Positions 52,819-60,857 of a stretch of DNA of 64,000 bases are shown one piece after another (positions within the stretch are counted from its first letter, which is position 1; the number at the start of each line of letters is the position of its first letter). The translations under genes and the position numbers were made by a program. The stretch covers positions 1 to 64,000 of the forward strand of contig NZ_ML138680.1 in the NCBI RefSeq assembly GCF_004028635.1, in the 5' to 3' direction. The notes below the pieces were generated by a model. The model made no database searches. It was not told the DNA's origin and was given only the letters and a program-made list of their open reading frames with translations. Source of the stretch: Streptomyces cyaneus. Its GTDB lineage: Bacteria > Actinomycetota > Actinomycetes > Streptomycetales > Streptomycetaceae.

Positions 52819-54222
52819 ATGCCCACACCGCTCACCACCCTGCTCCAGGACAGCCGCGCCCTGGCGACCCTGGCCGTACCGCTTGCCCTGACCCAGCTCG
52901 CCCAGGTCGCCCTCACCACCACCGACACGGTGATGATGGGCCTGATGGGCGCCGAGGCACTGGCCGGCGGCGGCCTGGCGCTGGTCATCTTCAACCAACT
53001 GCGCACCATGGGCGTCGGCCTGGTCACCGCCGTCGGCAACCAGGTCTCCGCCGCCTCCGCGCGCGAGGACGAGGACGACGACCTCACCGACGCGGCGGCG
53101 GAGGAGGTCCGGGACGTCGTCCGCGCCGCCCTGGCGCTGGCTACCCTGGCCGGCGCCGTCGGCGCGCTCGTCATCCTGCTGATCGGGCGAGCCGTCGCCT
53201 ACCTCGGCCAGGACCCCGAGGTCGTGGACACGGCCTGGCCGGTCCTGCTCGCCCTCGCCCCCGGCCTGATCCCCTGCCTGTGGTTCCAGGCGATACGCCA
53301 GTTCACCGTGGGGCTGCGCCGCCCGCAGGCCCTGCTGCGGATCACGGTCGCGTCGGTCGCCGTGAACGTGGCCCTCAACTGGGCGCTCATCCACGGCACT
53401 TGGATCCTGCCCGAGCTGGGCCTGCCCGGCATCGGCGTCTCCACCTCCCTGGTGTACGCGCTGACCTGCCTGGCCCTGTACGCCTCCGCGCGCCGCGACC
53501 CCCGGCTCGCCCCGCTGCTGGACGTACGGATCTGGAAGGCCCGCCCGGCCACCCTGCGCCGCCTGACCGGCCTCGGCGTGCCGATCGCGGCGACCTACGG
53601 CTCCGAGGCGGGCTTCTTCTCCGTCGTCGCCCTCCTGATCGGCACGTTCGGCAGCGCCGCCCTCGCCGCGCACACCGCCGTCAACCAGCTCATCTACATC
53701 GTCTTCCAGATCGCCGTCGGCCTGTCCCACGCCGCGTCCCTCAACGTCAGCCGCGAACTCGCCCTGGACCGGATCGCCGCCGCCCGGCGCATCAAGAACA
53801 CGGCGCTGGCCTGCGCGGCGGCGGTGATGGCCGTGGTCGGCGTCCTCTACCTCACCGTCCCCGGCCTGGTCCTGCGCCCGTTCCTCGACCCCTCGGCCAC
53901 CGACGGGCACAGCGCCACGGACATCGCCACCAACCTTCTTCTCATCGCAGCCGTCCTGCAGTTCTTCGACTGCACGCAGAACATCGGCGTCGGACTGCTG
54001 CGCGGCCTGGACGACACCAAGAGCGGCTTCCGCATCACCCTCGTCGGCTACTGGTTGATCGGCCTGCCCGCCGCCTGGCTCTTCGGGCACCTCGCCGGGT
54101 GGGAGACGGAGGGAGTCTGGCTCGGTCTCCTGACCGGCCTGGCCGCCACGGCCCTCCTCCTGCTGCGCCGCTACCACCAGTCCCTGAACCTCCGGGTGGC
54201 CCAACAGCCGGCTGTCGCCTGA
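52819..54222 (+). CDS. MATE-family efflux transporter
   Basis: A 467-aa protein with twelve membrane segments in two homologous halves (LAVPLALTQLAQVALTTTDT, VMMGLMGAEALAGGGLAL; second half FGSAALAAHTAVNQLIYIVF, then QIAVGLSHAASLNVSREL), as in DinF/NorM-type MATE proteins. It starts 5 bp after the SbnA-like gene and is the last gene of the iron-box operon, so it most likely exports the pathway product. Confidence 0.9.
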   Translation: MPTPLTTLLQDSRALATLAVPLALTQLAQVALTTTDTVMMGLMGAEALAGGGLALVIFNQLRTMGVGLVTAVGNQVSAASAREDEDDDLTDAAAEEVRDVVRAALALATLAGAVGALVILLIGRAVAYLGQDPEVVDTAWPVLLALAPGLIPCLWFQAIRQFTVGLRRPQALLRITVASVAVNVALNWALIHGTWILPELGLPGIGVSTSLVYALTCLALYASARRDPRLAPLLDVRIWKARPATLRRLTGLGVPIAATYGSEAGFFSVVALLIGTFGSAALAAHTAVNQLIYIVFQIAVGLSHAASLNVSRELALDRIAAARRIKNTALACAAAVMAVVGVLYLTVPGLVLRPFLDPSATDGHSATDIATNLLLIAAVLQFFDCTQNIGVGLLRGLDDTKSGFRITLVGYWLIGLPAAWLFGHLAGWETEGVWLGLLTGLAATALLLLRRYHQSLNLRVAQQPAVA

Positions 54223-54274
54223 CGGCTGCCAGGGCCGAGGTGTCCAAGTAGGCACGCGAGCCGCCATGGTGTGG

Positions 54275-54334
54275 GGTGCCGGTGCCGGTGCCGGTGCCGG
54301 AGGCGGAGGCGGTGCCGGTGCCGGAGGCGGTGCT
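54275..54334 (+). repeat. hexamer tandem repeat GGTGCC/GGAGGC
   Basis: Ten successive 6-bp units follow the pattern GGNGNC (GGTGCC x4, GGAGGC x2, GGTGCC x2, GGAGGC, GGTGCT). It lies in the 500-bp non-coding stretch between clusters B and C. On either strand it would read as a Gly/Ala- or Arg/His-rich run, but no gene containing it can be supported. Confidence 0.8.
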
Positions 54335-54454
54335 GCGCGGACTCGGACGGAGCGGCCAGGAGGGATCGCAGGGCGGGGGAGTCCTGGCCGTTCAGGGTGA
54401 ACACTCCGGGCTGCACCTGCCGGGCCCACCCTCACTCCATGAGGCGTTTCGCCT

Positions 54455-54650
54455 TTGGTAGTCCGGCGCCTCCATGCCTTCGGCCCGCTGCGGCACCACC
54501 GCCACCGCGCTCCGCGCAGGCTCCGCGACAACGCAAGACGGTTCGGCCAGCACCTCAGCCACCGTTGCACGGGCATCCAACAGCCGCTGAAGCGCAGCCT
54601 CCGCCTCGCCGAGCGCGGCCCGCAACCGCGCGACCCTCTTCCCGGACCTT
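54455..54650 (-). pseudogene. possible fragment of a hypothetical coiled-coil protein
   Basis: One minus-strand frame reads ARLRAALGEAEAALQRLLDA, RATVAEVLAEP and VVPQRAEGMEAPDYQR, an amphipathic helical segment unlike random GC-rich translation. It has no start codon or ribosome-binding site of its own. I cannot name the family. It may be a remnant left at the border of clusters B and C. Confidence 0.3.
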
Positions 54651-54720
54651 CTTCTCCCGAGCCTCCAGCAGACCGAGCACCGACGGCACCAGTCTCCCGC
54701 CGTCAGCCGGAGGTCACCAG

Positions 54721-55659
54721 TTACGCCGCATGTCGGACTCGACCCAGTTGGGCCGGCCAGTCGGCAAGACTGTCGCCGTGCTGGTGTATGAGAGCCAGGA
54801 CGATGCGCTCCAGACCGAAGGCCGCGCAACTGCTGTGTGCCGGGCCACCACCTGGAGCGCCGATGGCGAAGCGCAGCCCGAGGTGGTCCTTGTGCAAGTT
54901 GACAGAGGCGATCGCGGTGCCGTCGTCACCGTCGCATACGGGGGCGACGAACTCGTACTTCAGACTCTGCTGCAGCTGACTGGACCGCATGAAACGCGCA
55001 CCGGGTCCGAAGAACGGATCGCTGGCAGCCTGGACCTGTACATCGAGCCCGATATCGGTGAACAGCCTGCGACAGCGTTCCATCCAGTCCGCACGCCAGC
55101 TGAGTGCGGTGTCTTCGGTACCTACAGCAACGAACTCACGCATGCGGAAGGAGCGGAACCGGCCGACCTCGCTGGTCTCCTCATGCCGGTAGCAGGAACC
55201 AGCCACGTCGAAGTACTGCGATGCCTCCAGGGTGCGGTCGGCCATGGAGGGATAGAGGCTGTAGCAGGCGGCGGGGGTAAGCACAGCTTCGGTGGGCATA
55301 CGTGCATCCTCGCCGGGCATGGTCGACTGGGCGGTGCCCGGCGGGAGTGCGTGGACCGCGGCGAGGAGGTGCGGGAAGGCTTCGGCGTACTCGGCACGCT
55401 CGATATGGGTGCGAGGCATCACAGGGGCGAGAAAGGAAGGGCCGGGAGTGCCCGTCGGATGGGTGCGCGTGAGTGTTTCCTGCAGCGCGGAAACCGCGGA
55501 CTCGAACTTCGCCGTGAAGCCGAGCAGGCCCGCGACGCCTGTGGGCAACAGCCAGCCGGAACTGATGAGGCGGGCAAGTGGCACATCCGCATGCGCTTCC
55601 TCGACAGGATTGGCCGGCAGCGTGCCGTCCACCGGCTCCGTCGTGGCGTGGGAAGTCAC
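54721..55659 (-). CDS. amino acid:carrier-protein ligase (seryl-tRNA-synthetase-like)
   Basis: A 312-aa class II aminoacyl-tRNA-synthetase core without the amino-terminal tRNA-binding coiled coil of SerRS. Motif 2 is CYRHEETSEVGRFRSFRMRE, and motif 3 is in AAFGLERIVLALIHQHG. The zinc-ligand pattern of this family appears as AACYSLYPS and PAHSSCAAFG. Such proteins adenylate small amino acids and load them on a carrier protein instead of tRNA. The GTG at 55659 has GAAGGAG 10 bp upstream. It diverges from a carrier-protein gene, its probable acceptor. It defines the left edge of cluster C. Confidence 0.82.
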   Translation of the reverse strand: MTSHATTEPVDGTLPANPVEEAHADVPLARLISSGWLLPTGVAGLLGFTAKFESAVSALQETLTRTHPTGTPGPSFLAPVMPRTHIERAEYAEAFPHLLAAVHALPPGTAQSTMPGEDARMPTEAVLTPAACYSLYPSMADRTLEASQYFDVAGSCYRHEETSEVGRFRSFRMREFVAVGTEDTALSWRADWMERCRRLFTDIGLDVQVQAASDPFFGPGARFMRSSQLQQSLKYEFVAPVCDGDDGTAIASVNLHKDHLGLRFAIGAPGGGPAHSSCAAFGLERIVLALIHQHGDSLADWPAQLGRVRHAA

Positions 55660-56019
55660 GTCTGTGAACTCCTTCGGTTGGTCGGGTTGCAGGACATGTG
55701 ATCGTCAGGTGGTCTGGGCCCCTCGGAGAGGCAGATTTCGACTGGAGATCACCCAGACTGTCCGCAGGCGCGGCATCGGCCGCGAACAGGAAAATGCAGC
55801 ACCGCCGATGTGATTGTCTCGATCTTCACCCCCAGTACGGCACCGGGAACTCGCACGGGCCAGGCAGCGCGGCGGCAATTCACCTGCCGCCGGCCTTGCC
55901 TGTCGCGGCAGAGCGGCACCGCCTAATCGAACCAGCACAGCACCTGGGCGCCCGGCCGTGCTGATGCTGCGCCGACGGACGGCTAGTAACGCGCACTTCG
56001 GAGAAGTACGAGCCGCAAC

Positions 56020-56056
56020 CGAGAAACCTCTCTGAGTCGAGAAAGCCTCTCTGAGT
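56020..56056 (+). repeat. two direct 18/19-bp repeats before the cluster C operon
   Basis: CGAGAAACCTCTCTGAGT (56020-56037) is followed at once by CGAGAAAGCCTCTCTGAGT (56038-56056). The repeat lies about 40 bp upstream of a promoter-like TTGCGT-N17-CATAAA (56094-56122), in the 500-bp gap between the divergent ligase and carrier-protein genes. Direct repeats at such a place are typical binding sites of pathway activators. The rest of the gap (55660-56019) shows only a short inverted repeat, GGCGGCA/TGCCGCC, at 55871-55891. Confidence 0.6.
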
Positions 56057-56093
56057 GGTGTGCAAGTGTGCAATGGGCGCAGTTGCACGGACC

Positions 56094-56122
56094 TTGCGTG
56101 CACCTCGCCCCTGTGCCATAAA
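56094..56122 (+). promoter_or_regulatory. candidate promoter of the cluster C plus-strand operon
   Basis: TTGCGT at 56094-56099 and CATAAA at 56117-56122 are separated by 17 bp, with the carrier-protein start 38 bp further on. Both hexamers are imperfect, as expected for a promoter that needs an activator. Confidence 0.35.
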
Positions 56123-56160
56123 GATTCGGATACCGGGGTCCGACGTGGGGAGTCTCGACT

Positions 56161-56466
56161 ATGACCGATCGAATCCTGCAACTAATTGTGGCGACGATCG
56201 AGGGGATCAATGAAATGCGCGAGGAAAATATCCCCACCGACAATATATTCGACCTGTGCCTGTACGGCGATAACGGGGTATTCGAGTCGATGTATCTGGT
56301 GGCATTCCTTTCGCAGCTGGAAGAGGGACTTGAGGACGAGTTCGGCGTGGAAGTGTCGCTCGTTTCTGAAAAGGCCGTTTCTCTGCGGGTGAGCCCGTTC
56401 AGCAGTGTCCGTCGATTGATAGGATTCATTGAGGGGGAGCTGCACCTGGCTGGCGCGACCGCATGA
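56161..56466 (+). CDS. stand-alone carrier protein
   Basis: A 101-aa acidic helical protein. In GVFESMYLVAFLSQLEE the Ser lies where ACPs have DSL, here ESM, near residue 43. EDEFGVEVSLVSEKAV and SSVRRLIGFIEGEL follow as helices III and IV. GGGGAG precedes the ATG by 8 bp. It is probably loaded by the divergent amino acid ligase or by the adenylating enzyme two genes on. The codons are visibly richer in A/T than in the neighbouring clusters, and the same holds for the next three genes. Confidence 0.75.
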   Translation: MTDRILQLIVATIEGINEMREENIPTDNIFDLCLYGDNGVFESMYLVAFLSQLEEGLEDEFGVEVSLVSEKAVSLRVSPFSSVRRLIGFIEGELHLAGATA

Positions 56467-57161
56467 ATATCTTGATCACCGGTACGCGCACTGGAGTTGG
56501 TAAGTACCTGGCCGAGCACTTCCTTGAATCGGGCCACCAGGTCATCGGCTGCAGCAGAAGGCCCTCATCCATCGAACACCCGAAATACCATCACCATCAA
56601 ATAGACCTCTCGGAGATTTCTCAGGTAAAGAGGATGTTCCGGGAGGTTCGTCACGAGCATGGCTATCTCGATGCACTTATCAACAATGCCGGCACGTCCA
56701 CCATGAATCATTTCATGACGACTCCGGACGAGACAGCGAGGAGAATCTTCGACCTCAACTTCTTCGGAGTCCTGAACTCCTGTCGGGAAGCGGTGAAGCT
56801 GCTTCGCAAATCGAGGGAGCCATCCACGGCAATCTTGAACATTTCCACGGTTGCCGTGCCGTGGGCACTGGAAGGGCACCTGGTGTACACGGCCAGCAAG
56901 AGAGCGGTCGAACAGCTCGTCTGGGTCATGAGCAAGGAGCTGGCCGGGTTCGACATCCGAGTCAATGCGCTCGGGTTGCCTCCGGTGCGTACAGTCCTGA
57001 CCAGGACGGTATCCCAATCGAAGATCGATGCTCTGGTGGAGCGCCAAGCCATACGCCGAATGTGCACAATGCCCGATATTTTGGGCCCTGTCGAGTTCCT
57101 CATAGGCCGGCAGTCGGCATTCGTCACAGGGGAAACCGTCATGCTTGGGGGAGTGCGCTGA
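56463..57161 (+). CDS. short-chain dehydrogenase/reductase
   Basis: A 232-aa classical SDR: ILITGTRTGVGKYLAEHFLE (NADP loop), DALINNAGTSTMNHF, ILNISTVAVPW (Ser) and VYTASKRAVEQLVWVMSKEL (Tyr-x-x-x-Lys), ending TGETVMLGGVR. Overlaps the carrier-protein stop by ATGA. It would reduce or oxidise a ketone or alcohol on the carrier-bound intermediate. Confidence 0.87.
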   Translation: MNILITGTRTGVGKYLAEHFLESGHQVIGCSRRPSSIEHPKYHHHQIDLSEISQVKRMFREVRHEHGYLDALINNAGTSTMNHFMTTPDETARRIFDLNFFGVLNSCREAVKLLRKSREPSTAILNISTVAVPWALEGHLVYTASKRAVEQLVWVMSKELAGFDIRVNALGLPPVRTVLTRTVSQSKIDALVERQAIRRMCTMPDILGPVEFLIGRQSAFVTGETVMLGGVR

Positions 57162-57162
57162 G

Positions 57163-58542
57163 ATGCGTGATGAATTAATTCGTCGCTTCGATGACTTCGG
57201 CACCCGCATCGCGCTGTACGACCAGCAGGTGGCCTTCACATATGCCGACCTCCTGGACCGGATCCGTTGGACTCAGACTCAACTCAGCGCACACGGCGTG
57301 GCGCCGCACGACACGATCATCGTTCAAGGTGACCACTCGCTGAACTCCATTGCGGCACTCTTCGCGTTGTTCATCAACCGGAATGTCGTCGTGCCGGTCT
57401 CCACCCTCAACGATAAGAACCTCGAAGCCATCACCGAGTACTGCAATCCCAAGTACCTGGTAAAGCCGGGCATCGAATTTGATGTGCAGGCTCTGGAAAA
57501 GCCGAATCGGCGTTCCGCAGATTTGCTCAGTAGTCTCAGTGCTCAGAACGCCGCCGGTCTCGTGCTGCTCAGCAGTGGCAGCACCGGCACCCCTAAGCTC
57601 ATTCTGCATAATCTGGACGACTTGATCGGCGAGAAACTTCAAAAGCGCCCTCGACGCCGATCAAAATCGTTGAATATTCTGATGGTCCTGATGTTCGACC
57701 ATATCGGTGGAATCAACTCCTTACTCAGCGCGCTGCTCGTCGGCGGTACTGCGATACTTCCGCACCAGCGTGTCCCGGAAGAGATTTGCCGACTGATTCA
57801 AGAACATCGGATACTTGTACTCCCCACCAGCCCAACTTTCCTGAACCTCATCATGGTCGGCGGCTACCATCGCATGTACGACCTCAGCAGCCTGCGCCTC
57901 ATCACTTATGGCACTGAGCCGATGTCCGAGGAACTACTGAGGCGCGTCAATGAGTGCTTTCCCGGAGTAAGGCTGCTGCAGACCTTCGGCACGAGCGAGA
58001 CCGGTATCGCCACGACCACGAGCGAGTCCTCTACCAGCACATACTTCAAGATTTCTGATGCCAATGTTGAATACCGAATCGTCGATGGCGAACTGTATTT
58101 GAAATCCAGGACTCAGTTTCTCGGGTACCTGAACTACACGGACGCCTCCCTCACGGAGGACGGCTGGTTCCGGACGGGGGATCTTGTCGAGGAATCCGCA
58201 GACGGCTACCTCCGGATCAAGGGCCGGGCCAAAGAAGTCATCAACGTGGGAGGGGAGAAGCTGCTACCCCTTGAGCTGGAATCCATCCTGCTGAGCAGCC
58301 CGCTTATCGAGGACTGTACGGTTTATGGACGACCGAACGCCATCACCGGTCAAACGGTATGCGCAGATATCAAAGTCAAGGATGGGTTGTCCCGCGCGGA
58401 GATTCGGAAACACGTCATCGAGTTCCTCACGGGCCGCGTGGAACCGTTCAAGATTCCATCGAAGATCGCCGTGGTCGAGAACCTCGAGATATCAGGCCGT
58501 CTCAAAAAGGTGCGCCCTAGTCCAAGAAGCAACCCGGCCTGA
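57163..58542 (+). CDS. adenylate-forming acyl/aryl ligase
   Basis: A 459-aa ANL-superfamily enzyme. A3 motif LVLLSSGSTGTPKLILH near residue 145, A5-like LLQTFGTSETGIATTT near 275, A7/A8 WFRTGDLVEES and YLRIKGRAKEVINVGGEK, and the A10 Lys in ISGRLKKVRPS. It is shorter than CoA ligases. It starts 1 bp after the SDR stop, beside a free carrier protein, so it probably activates an acid for that carrier. The chloramphenicol locus also couples an acyl ligase to a CmlS-type halogenase, but the function here is open. Confidence 0.85.
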   Translation: MRDELIRRFDDFGTRIALYDQQVAFTYADLLDRIRWTQTQLSAHGVAPHDTIIVQGDHSLNSIAALFALFINRNVVVPVSTLNDKNLEAITEYCNPKYLVKPGIEFDVQALEKPNRRSADLLSSLSAQNAAGLVLLSSGSTGTPKLILHNLDDLIGEKLQKRPRRRSKSLNILMVLMFDHIGGINSLLSALLVGGTAILPHQRVPEEICRLIQEHRILVLPTSPTFLNLIMVGGYHRMYDLSSLRLITYGTEPMSEELLRRVNECFPGVRLLQTFGTSETGIATTTSESSTSTYFKISDANVEYRIVDGELYLKSRTQFLGYLNYTDASLTEDGWFRTGDLVEESADGYLRIKGRAKEVINVGGEKLLPLELESILLSSPLIEDCTVYGRPNAITGQTVCADIKVKDGLSRAEIRKHVIEFLTGRVEPFKIPSKIAVVENLEISGRLKKVRPSPRSNPA

Positions 58543-58597
58543 ACAGCATCACCTGCACAGCAAATGACCTGAATTTGTCCAGTACAGGGAGAGTGTG

Positions 58598-60313
58598 ATG
58601 GCACGATCGAAGGTTTCCATCATCGGGGGCGGTCCGGCCGGCAGCGTTGCGGCCCTCACCCTGAACAAGCTCGGCCACGAGGTCACCATCTACGAGAGGA
58701 GCCGATTCCCGCGTTACCGCATAGGTGAGTCCCTACTGCCGGGAACCATGTCGATACTGAGTCGACTCGGCCTCCAGGAGAAGATCGAAGCCCAGAACTA
58801 TATAAAAAAGCCCTCTGCTACCTTTCTCTGGGGACAAGGTCAGGCACCGTGGACTTTCTCGTTTGCGGCCCCCAAGGTCACTCCTTGGGTTTATGGCCAC
58901 GCCATCCAGGTTAAACGAGAAGAATTCGACAAGCTCCTGCTTGACGAGGTCAAGAGTCGTGGAATCACGGTGATCGAGCAAGCCAACGTGACTGAGGTAG
59001 ACGTATCTCGAACGGACGGCGTATCTCTCACCGCACTCCGGAACGGCGAAACCCTTCACCATGAAAGTGATTTCGTCATCGATGCGGGTGGTGCCGGTGG
59101 TCCGCTGGCTCGTCAACTCGGCGTGCGGCGTTACGACGAGTTCTACAAGAACTTCGCAATCTGGTCCTACTTCAACCTGAGTGACCCTTTCAGTGGCGAC
59201 CTGAAGGGCACCACGTACTCGATAACGTTCGAGGACGGCTGGGTCTGGATGATCCCGATCAAGGATGATCTATACAGCGTTGGTATCGTCGTCGATCGTG
59301 ACAAGGCTGCTGAAGTCCGTAAACTCGGCGCGGAGGAATTCTACCGAACCACCCTCGCGAAATGTGCTGGCGCCACAAAGCTTCTCGCGGGCACAGAAAT
59401 GGTGGACGAGGTCAGGATTGTTCAGGACTGGTCGTATGAGGCCGAACGATTCTCCGCGGAGCGGTACTTTCTTTGTGGCGATGCGGCATGCTTTACCGAT
59501 CCGCTGTTCTCCCAAGGCGTGCACCTGGCTTCGCAGTCCGCGGTTTGCGCGGCCGCTGCGATCGACAGGATCACTCAGGCCGAGGACGAGCAGGAGGAAG
59601 TCCACGCATGGTATAACCGTACCTATCGCGCGGCCTACGAGGAGTACCATGAGTTCCTCGCGTCGTTCTATACTTACGCCTCCTTCACCGAGCCGAACTC
59701 CGAGTTCTGGCGCAAGCGGCGGATCACCGAGTCCGACGACGAGCGTCTGAGCCGGCGAAAGTGGTTCGAGAAGCTCGTGGACAACGGCCAGGAAGGCACC
59801 GGATCGACGGTTCCCAATTTCCGTGATCGAGCCGCCACGATGATTTCCATCGGCAGGCATCAGCGCGCGACGCTCAGCGACGAGTTCTCCGAGGCTGAGT
59901 TGAACGCAGCCCGGGTCCGGTGGATCAGCGACCTGACGAATCGGCTGAACAGCATAACCCGGCTGCGCTGGACCGGAACCAAGGCCCTGCTGAAGCCGCA
60001 CTATCGCGTCGCCCCGCAGACATTTCGTCTGGAACAGCGAGAGATTCTTTCCAACCAGGACGGCTTGGACATGGCCCAATACCCCATGGACGAGCAAACC
60101 CTCCAGGTGTTCCAGGAGCTCGTCGAGGAGGAGTTCGGCTACCGTGCCCTGATCAAGCGCCTCCGCAGCGCGGGCCGGCACGAAATTAGCAGCCAACTGG
60201 TACTGCGCCTCATGGAAGCAGGCCTCCTGACTGGCTACGACAAGAATGGGGACCAGGTTGTCGTCGAAAGCCGACTGCACTTCGGCGGCGTCGGGGTGGA
60301 GTACGAGGTATGA
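58598..60313 (+). CDS. FAD-dependent halogenase, CmlS-like
   Basis: A 571-aa flavin halogenase. The FAD motif is IIGGGPAGSVAALTLNKLGH, then RYRIGESLLPGTMSILSRL. The halogenase signature is GWVWMIPIKDD (WxWxIP) near residue 215, and the second flavin motif FLCGDAACFTDPLFSQGVHL is near 295. The long carboxy-terminal winged-helix-like part after 400 and the total length resemble CmlS, which supplies the dichloroacetyl group of chloramphenicol, and carrier-dependent halogenases. The expected substrate is therefore a carrier-bound acyl group rather than free tryptophan. The ATG at 58598 follows AGGGAGAG. Needs an external flavin reductase, not seen here. Confidence 0.88.
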   Translation: MARSKVSIIGGGPAGSVAALTLNKLGHEVTIYERSRFPRYRIGESLLPGTMSILSRLGLQEKIEAQNYIKKPSATFLWGQGQAPWTFSFAAPKVTPWVYGHAIQVKREEFDKLLLDEVKSRGITVIEQANVTEVDVSRTDGVSLTALRNGETLHHESDFVIDAGGAGGPLARQLGVRRYDEFYKNFAIWSYFNLSDPFSGDLKGTTYSITFEDGWVWMIPIKDDLYSVGIVVDRDKAAEVRKLGAEEFYRTTLAKCAGATKLLAGTEMVDEVRIVQDWSYEAERFSAERYFLCGDAACFTDPLFSQGVHLASQSAVCAAAAIDRITQAEDEQEEVHAWYNRTYRAAYEEYHEFLASFYTYASFTEPNSEFWRKRRITESDDERLSRRKWFEKLVDNGQEGTGSTVPNFRDRAATMISIGRHQRATLSDEFSEAELNAARVRWISDLTNRLNSITRLRWTGTKALLKPHYRVAPQTFRLEQREILSNQDGLDMAQYPMDEQTLQVFQELVEEEFGYRALIKRLRSAGRHEISSQLVLRLMEAGLLTGYDKNGDQVVVESRLHFGGVGVEYEV

Positions 60314-60384
60314 CAGGGGACATGTGTAACTGGGCAGGTCTCGGGAGGATGGCTGAGAAGCCCCGTTAGCTTCGATCTTTCGTG

Positions 60385-60413
60385 AGGGTCCATCGGCGGA
60401 GTCGGTGGGCCCT
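60385..60413 (+). terminator. possible stem-loop terminator after the halogenase gene
   Basis: AGGGTCCA (60385-60392) can pair with TGGGCCCT (60406-60413) with one G-U pair, followed by TTCGCTTTG. It lies 70 bp behind the halogenase stop and would end the plus-strand transcript before the IS remnant. Confidence 0.4.
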
Positions 60414-60619
60414 TTCGCTTTGCGGAGCTGATGCTGGGCGGGCTGGTGGTGCCGAGCTGAGCGGCCGCGGAGAACAGGCGGAATTGCAGGCGGTGGGCTC
60501 GGTGGCCCGGGTTCTGTCACGGGCTGGCCTGTGCGTCGATCTCAATGGCTGGGGTCCAGGCCGGGGCGGGGACCTGCAGTACGTCGTGGGTGCCGGCCGC
60601 GGAGTCGGTGCGGATCAGG

Positions 60620-60809
60620 GTCTGGCGCCTTGCAAGAGCTGGGTCGGCACCGGCTTCAAGAACACCGTCGTCGAGCACGGGGCGAAGCCGCCCGCGACTA
60701 CGAGACCCTGCCCGGCGGCTCCGAGGTCGTGATCCACATCGCCTCGATCGACAGCCGCGCCAAGCGCACAACGGACGAGACCACACCCACCTGGCTAGGA
60801 ACCTACTAG
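60620..60809 (+). pseudogene. IS5-family transposase remnant
   Basis: Two frames carry pieces of the carboxy-terminal third of an IS5-type (IS1373-like) transposase: GFKNTVVEHGAK, then after a deletion ARDYETLPGGSEVVIHIASI and KRTTDETTPTWLGTY before the TAG at 60807. The segment in between, with the catalytic Glu, is gone. The element is unrelated in sequence to the IS at the left edge. It separates the halogenase operon from the converging oxygenase gene and may mark a join in the cluster. Confidence 0.6.
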
Positions 60810-60857
60810 GAAATATACGGCAATTCGCCTATACCAAAATCCCGCTCAGTGCGCGAT

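Noticed and set aside
54275..54334. Hexamer repeat considered as a CRISPR or protein-coding repeat.
   Set aside because: Units are 6 bp without spacers, and no supported gene reads through them.
55705..56181. Minus-strand 158-codon frame across the cluster C promoter gap.
   Set aside because: Arg/Ser/Pro-rich without motif, covers the promoter and direct repeats, and has no ribosome-binding site.
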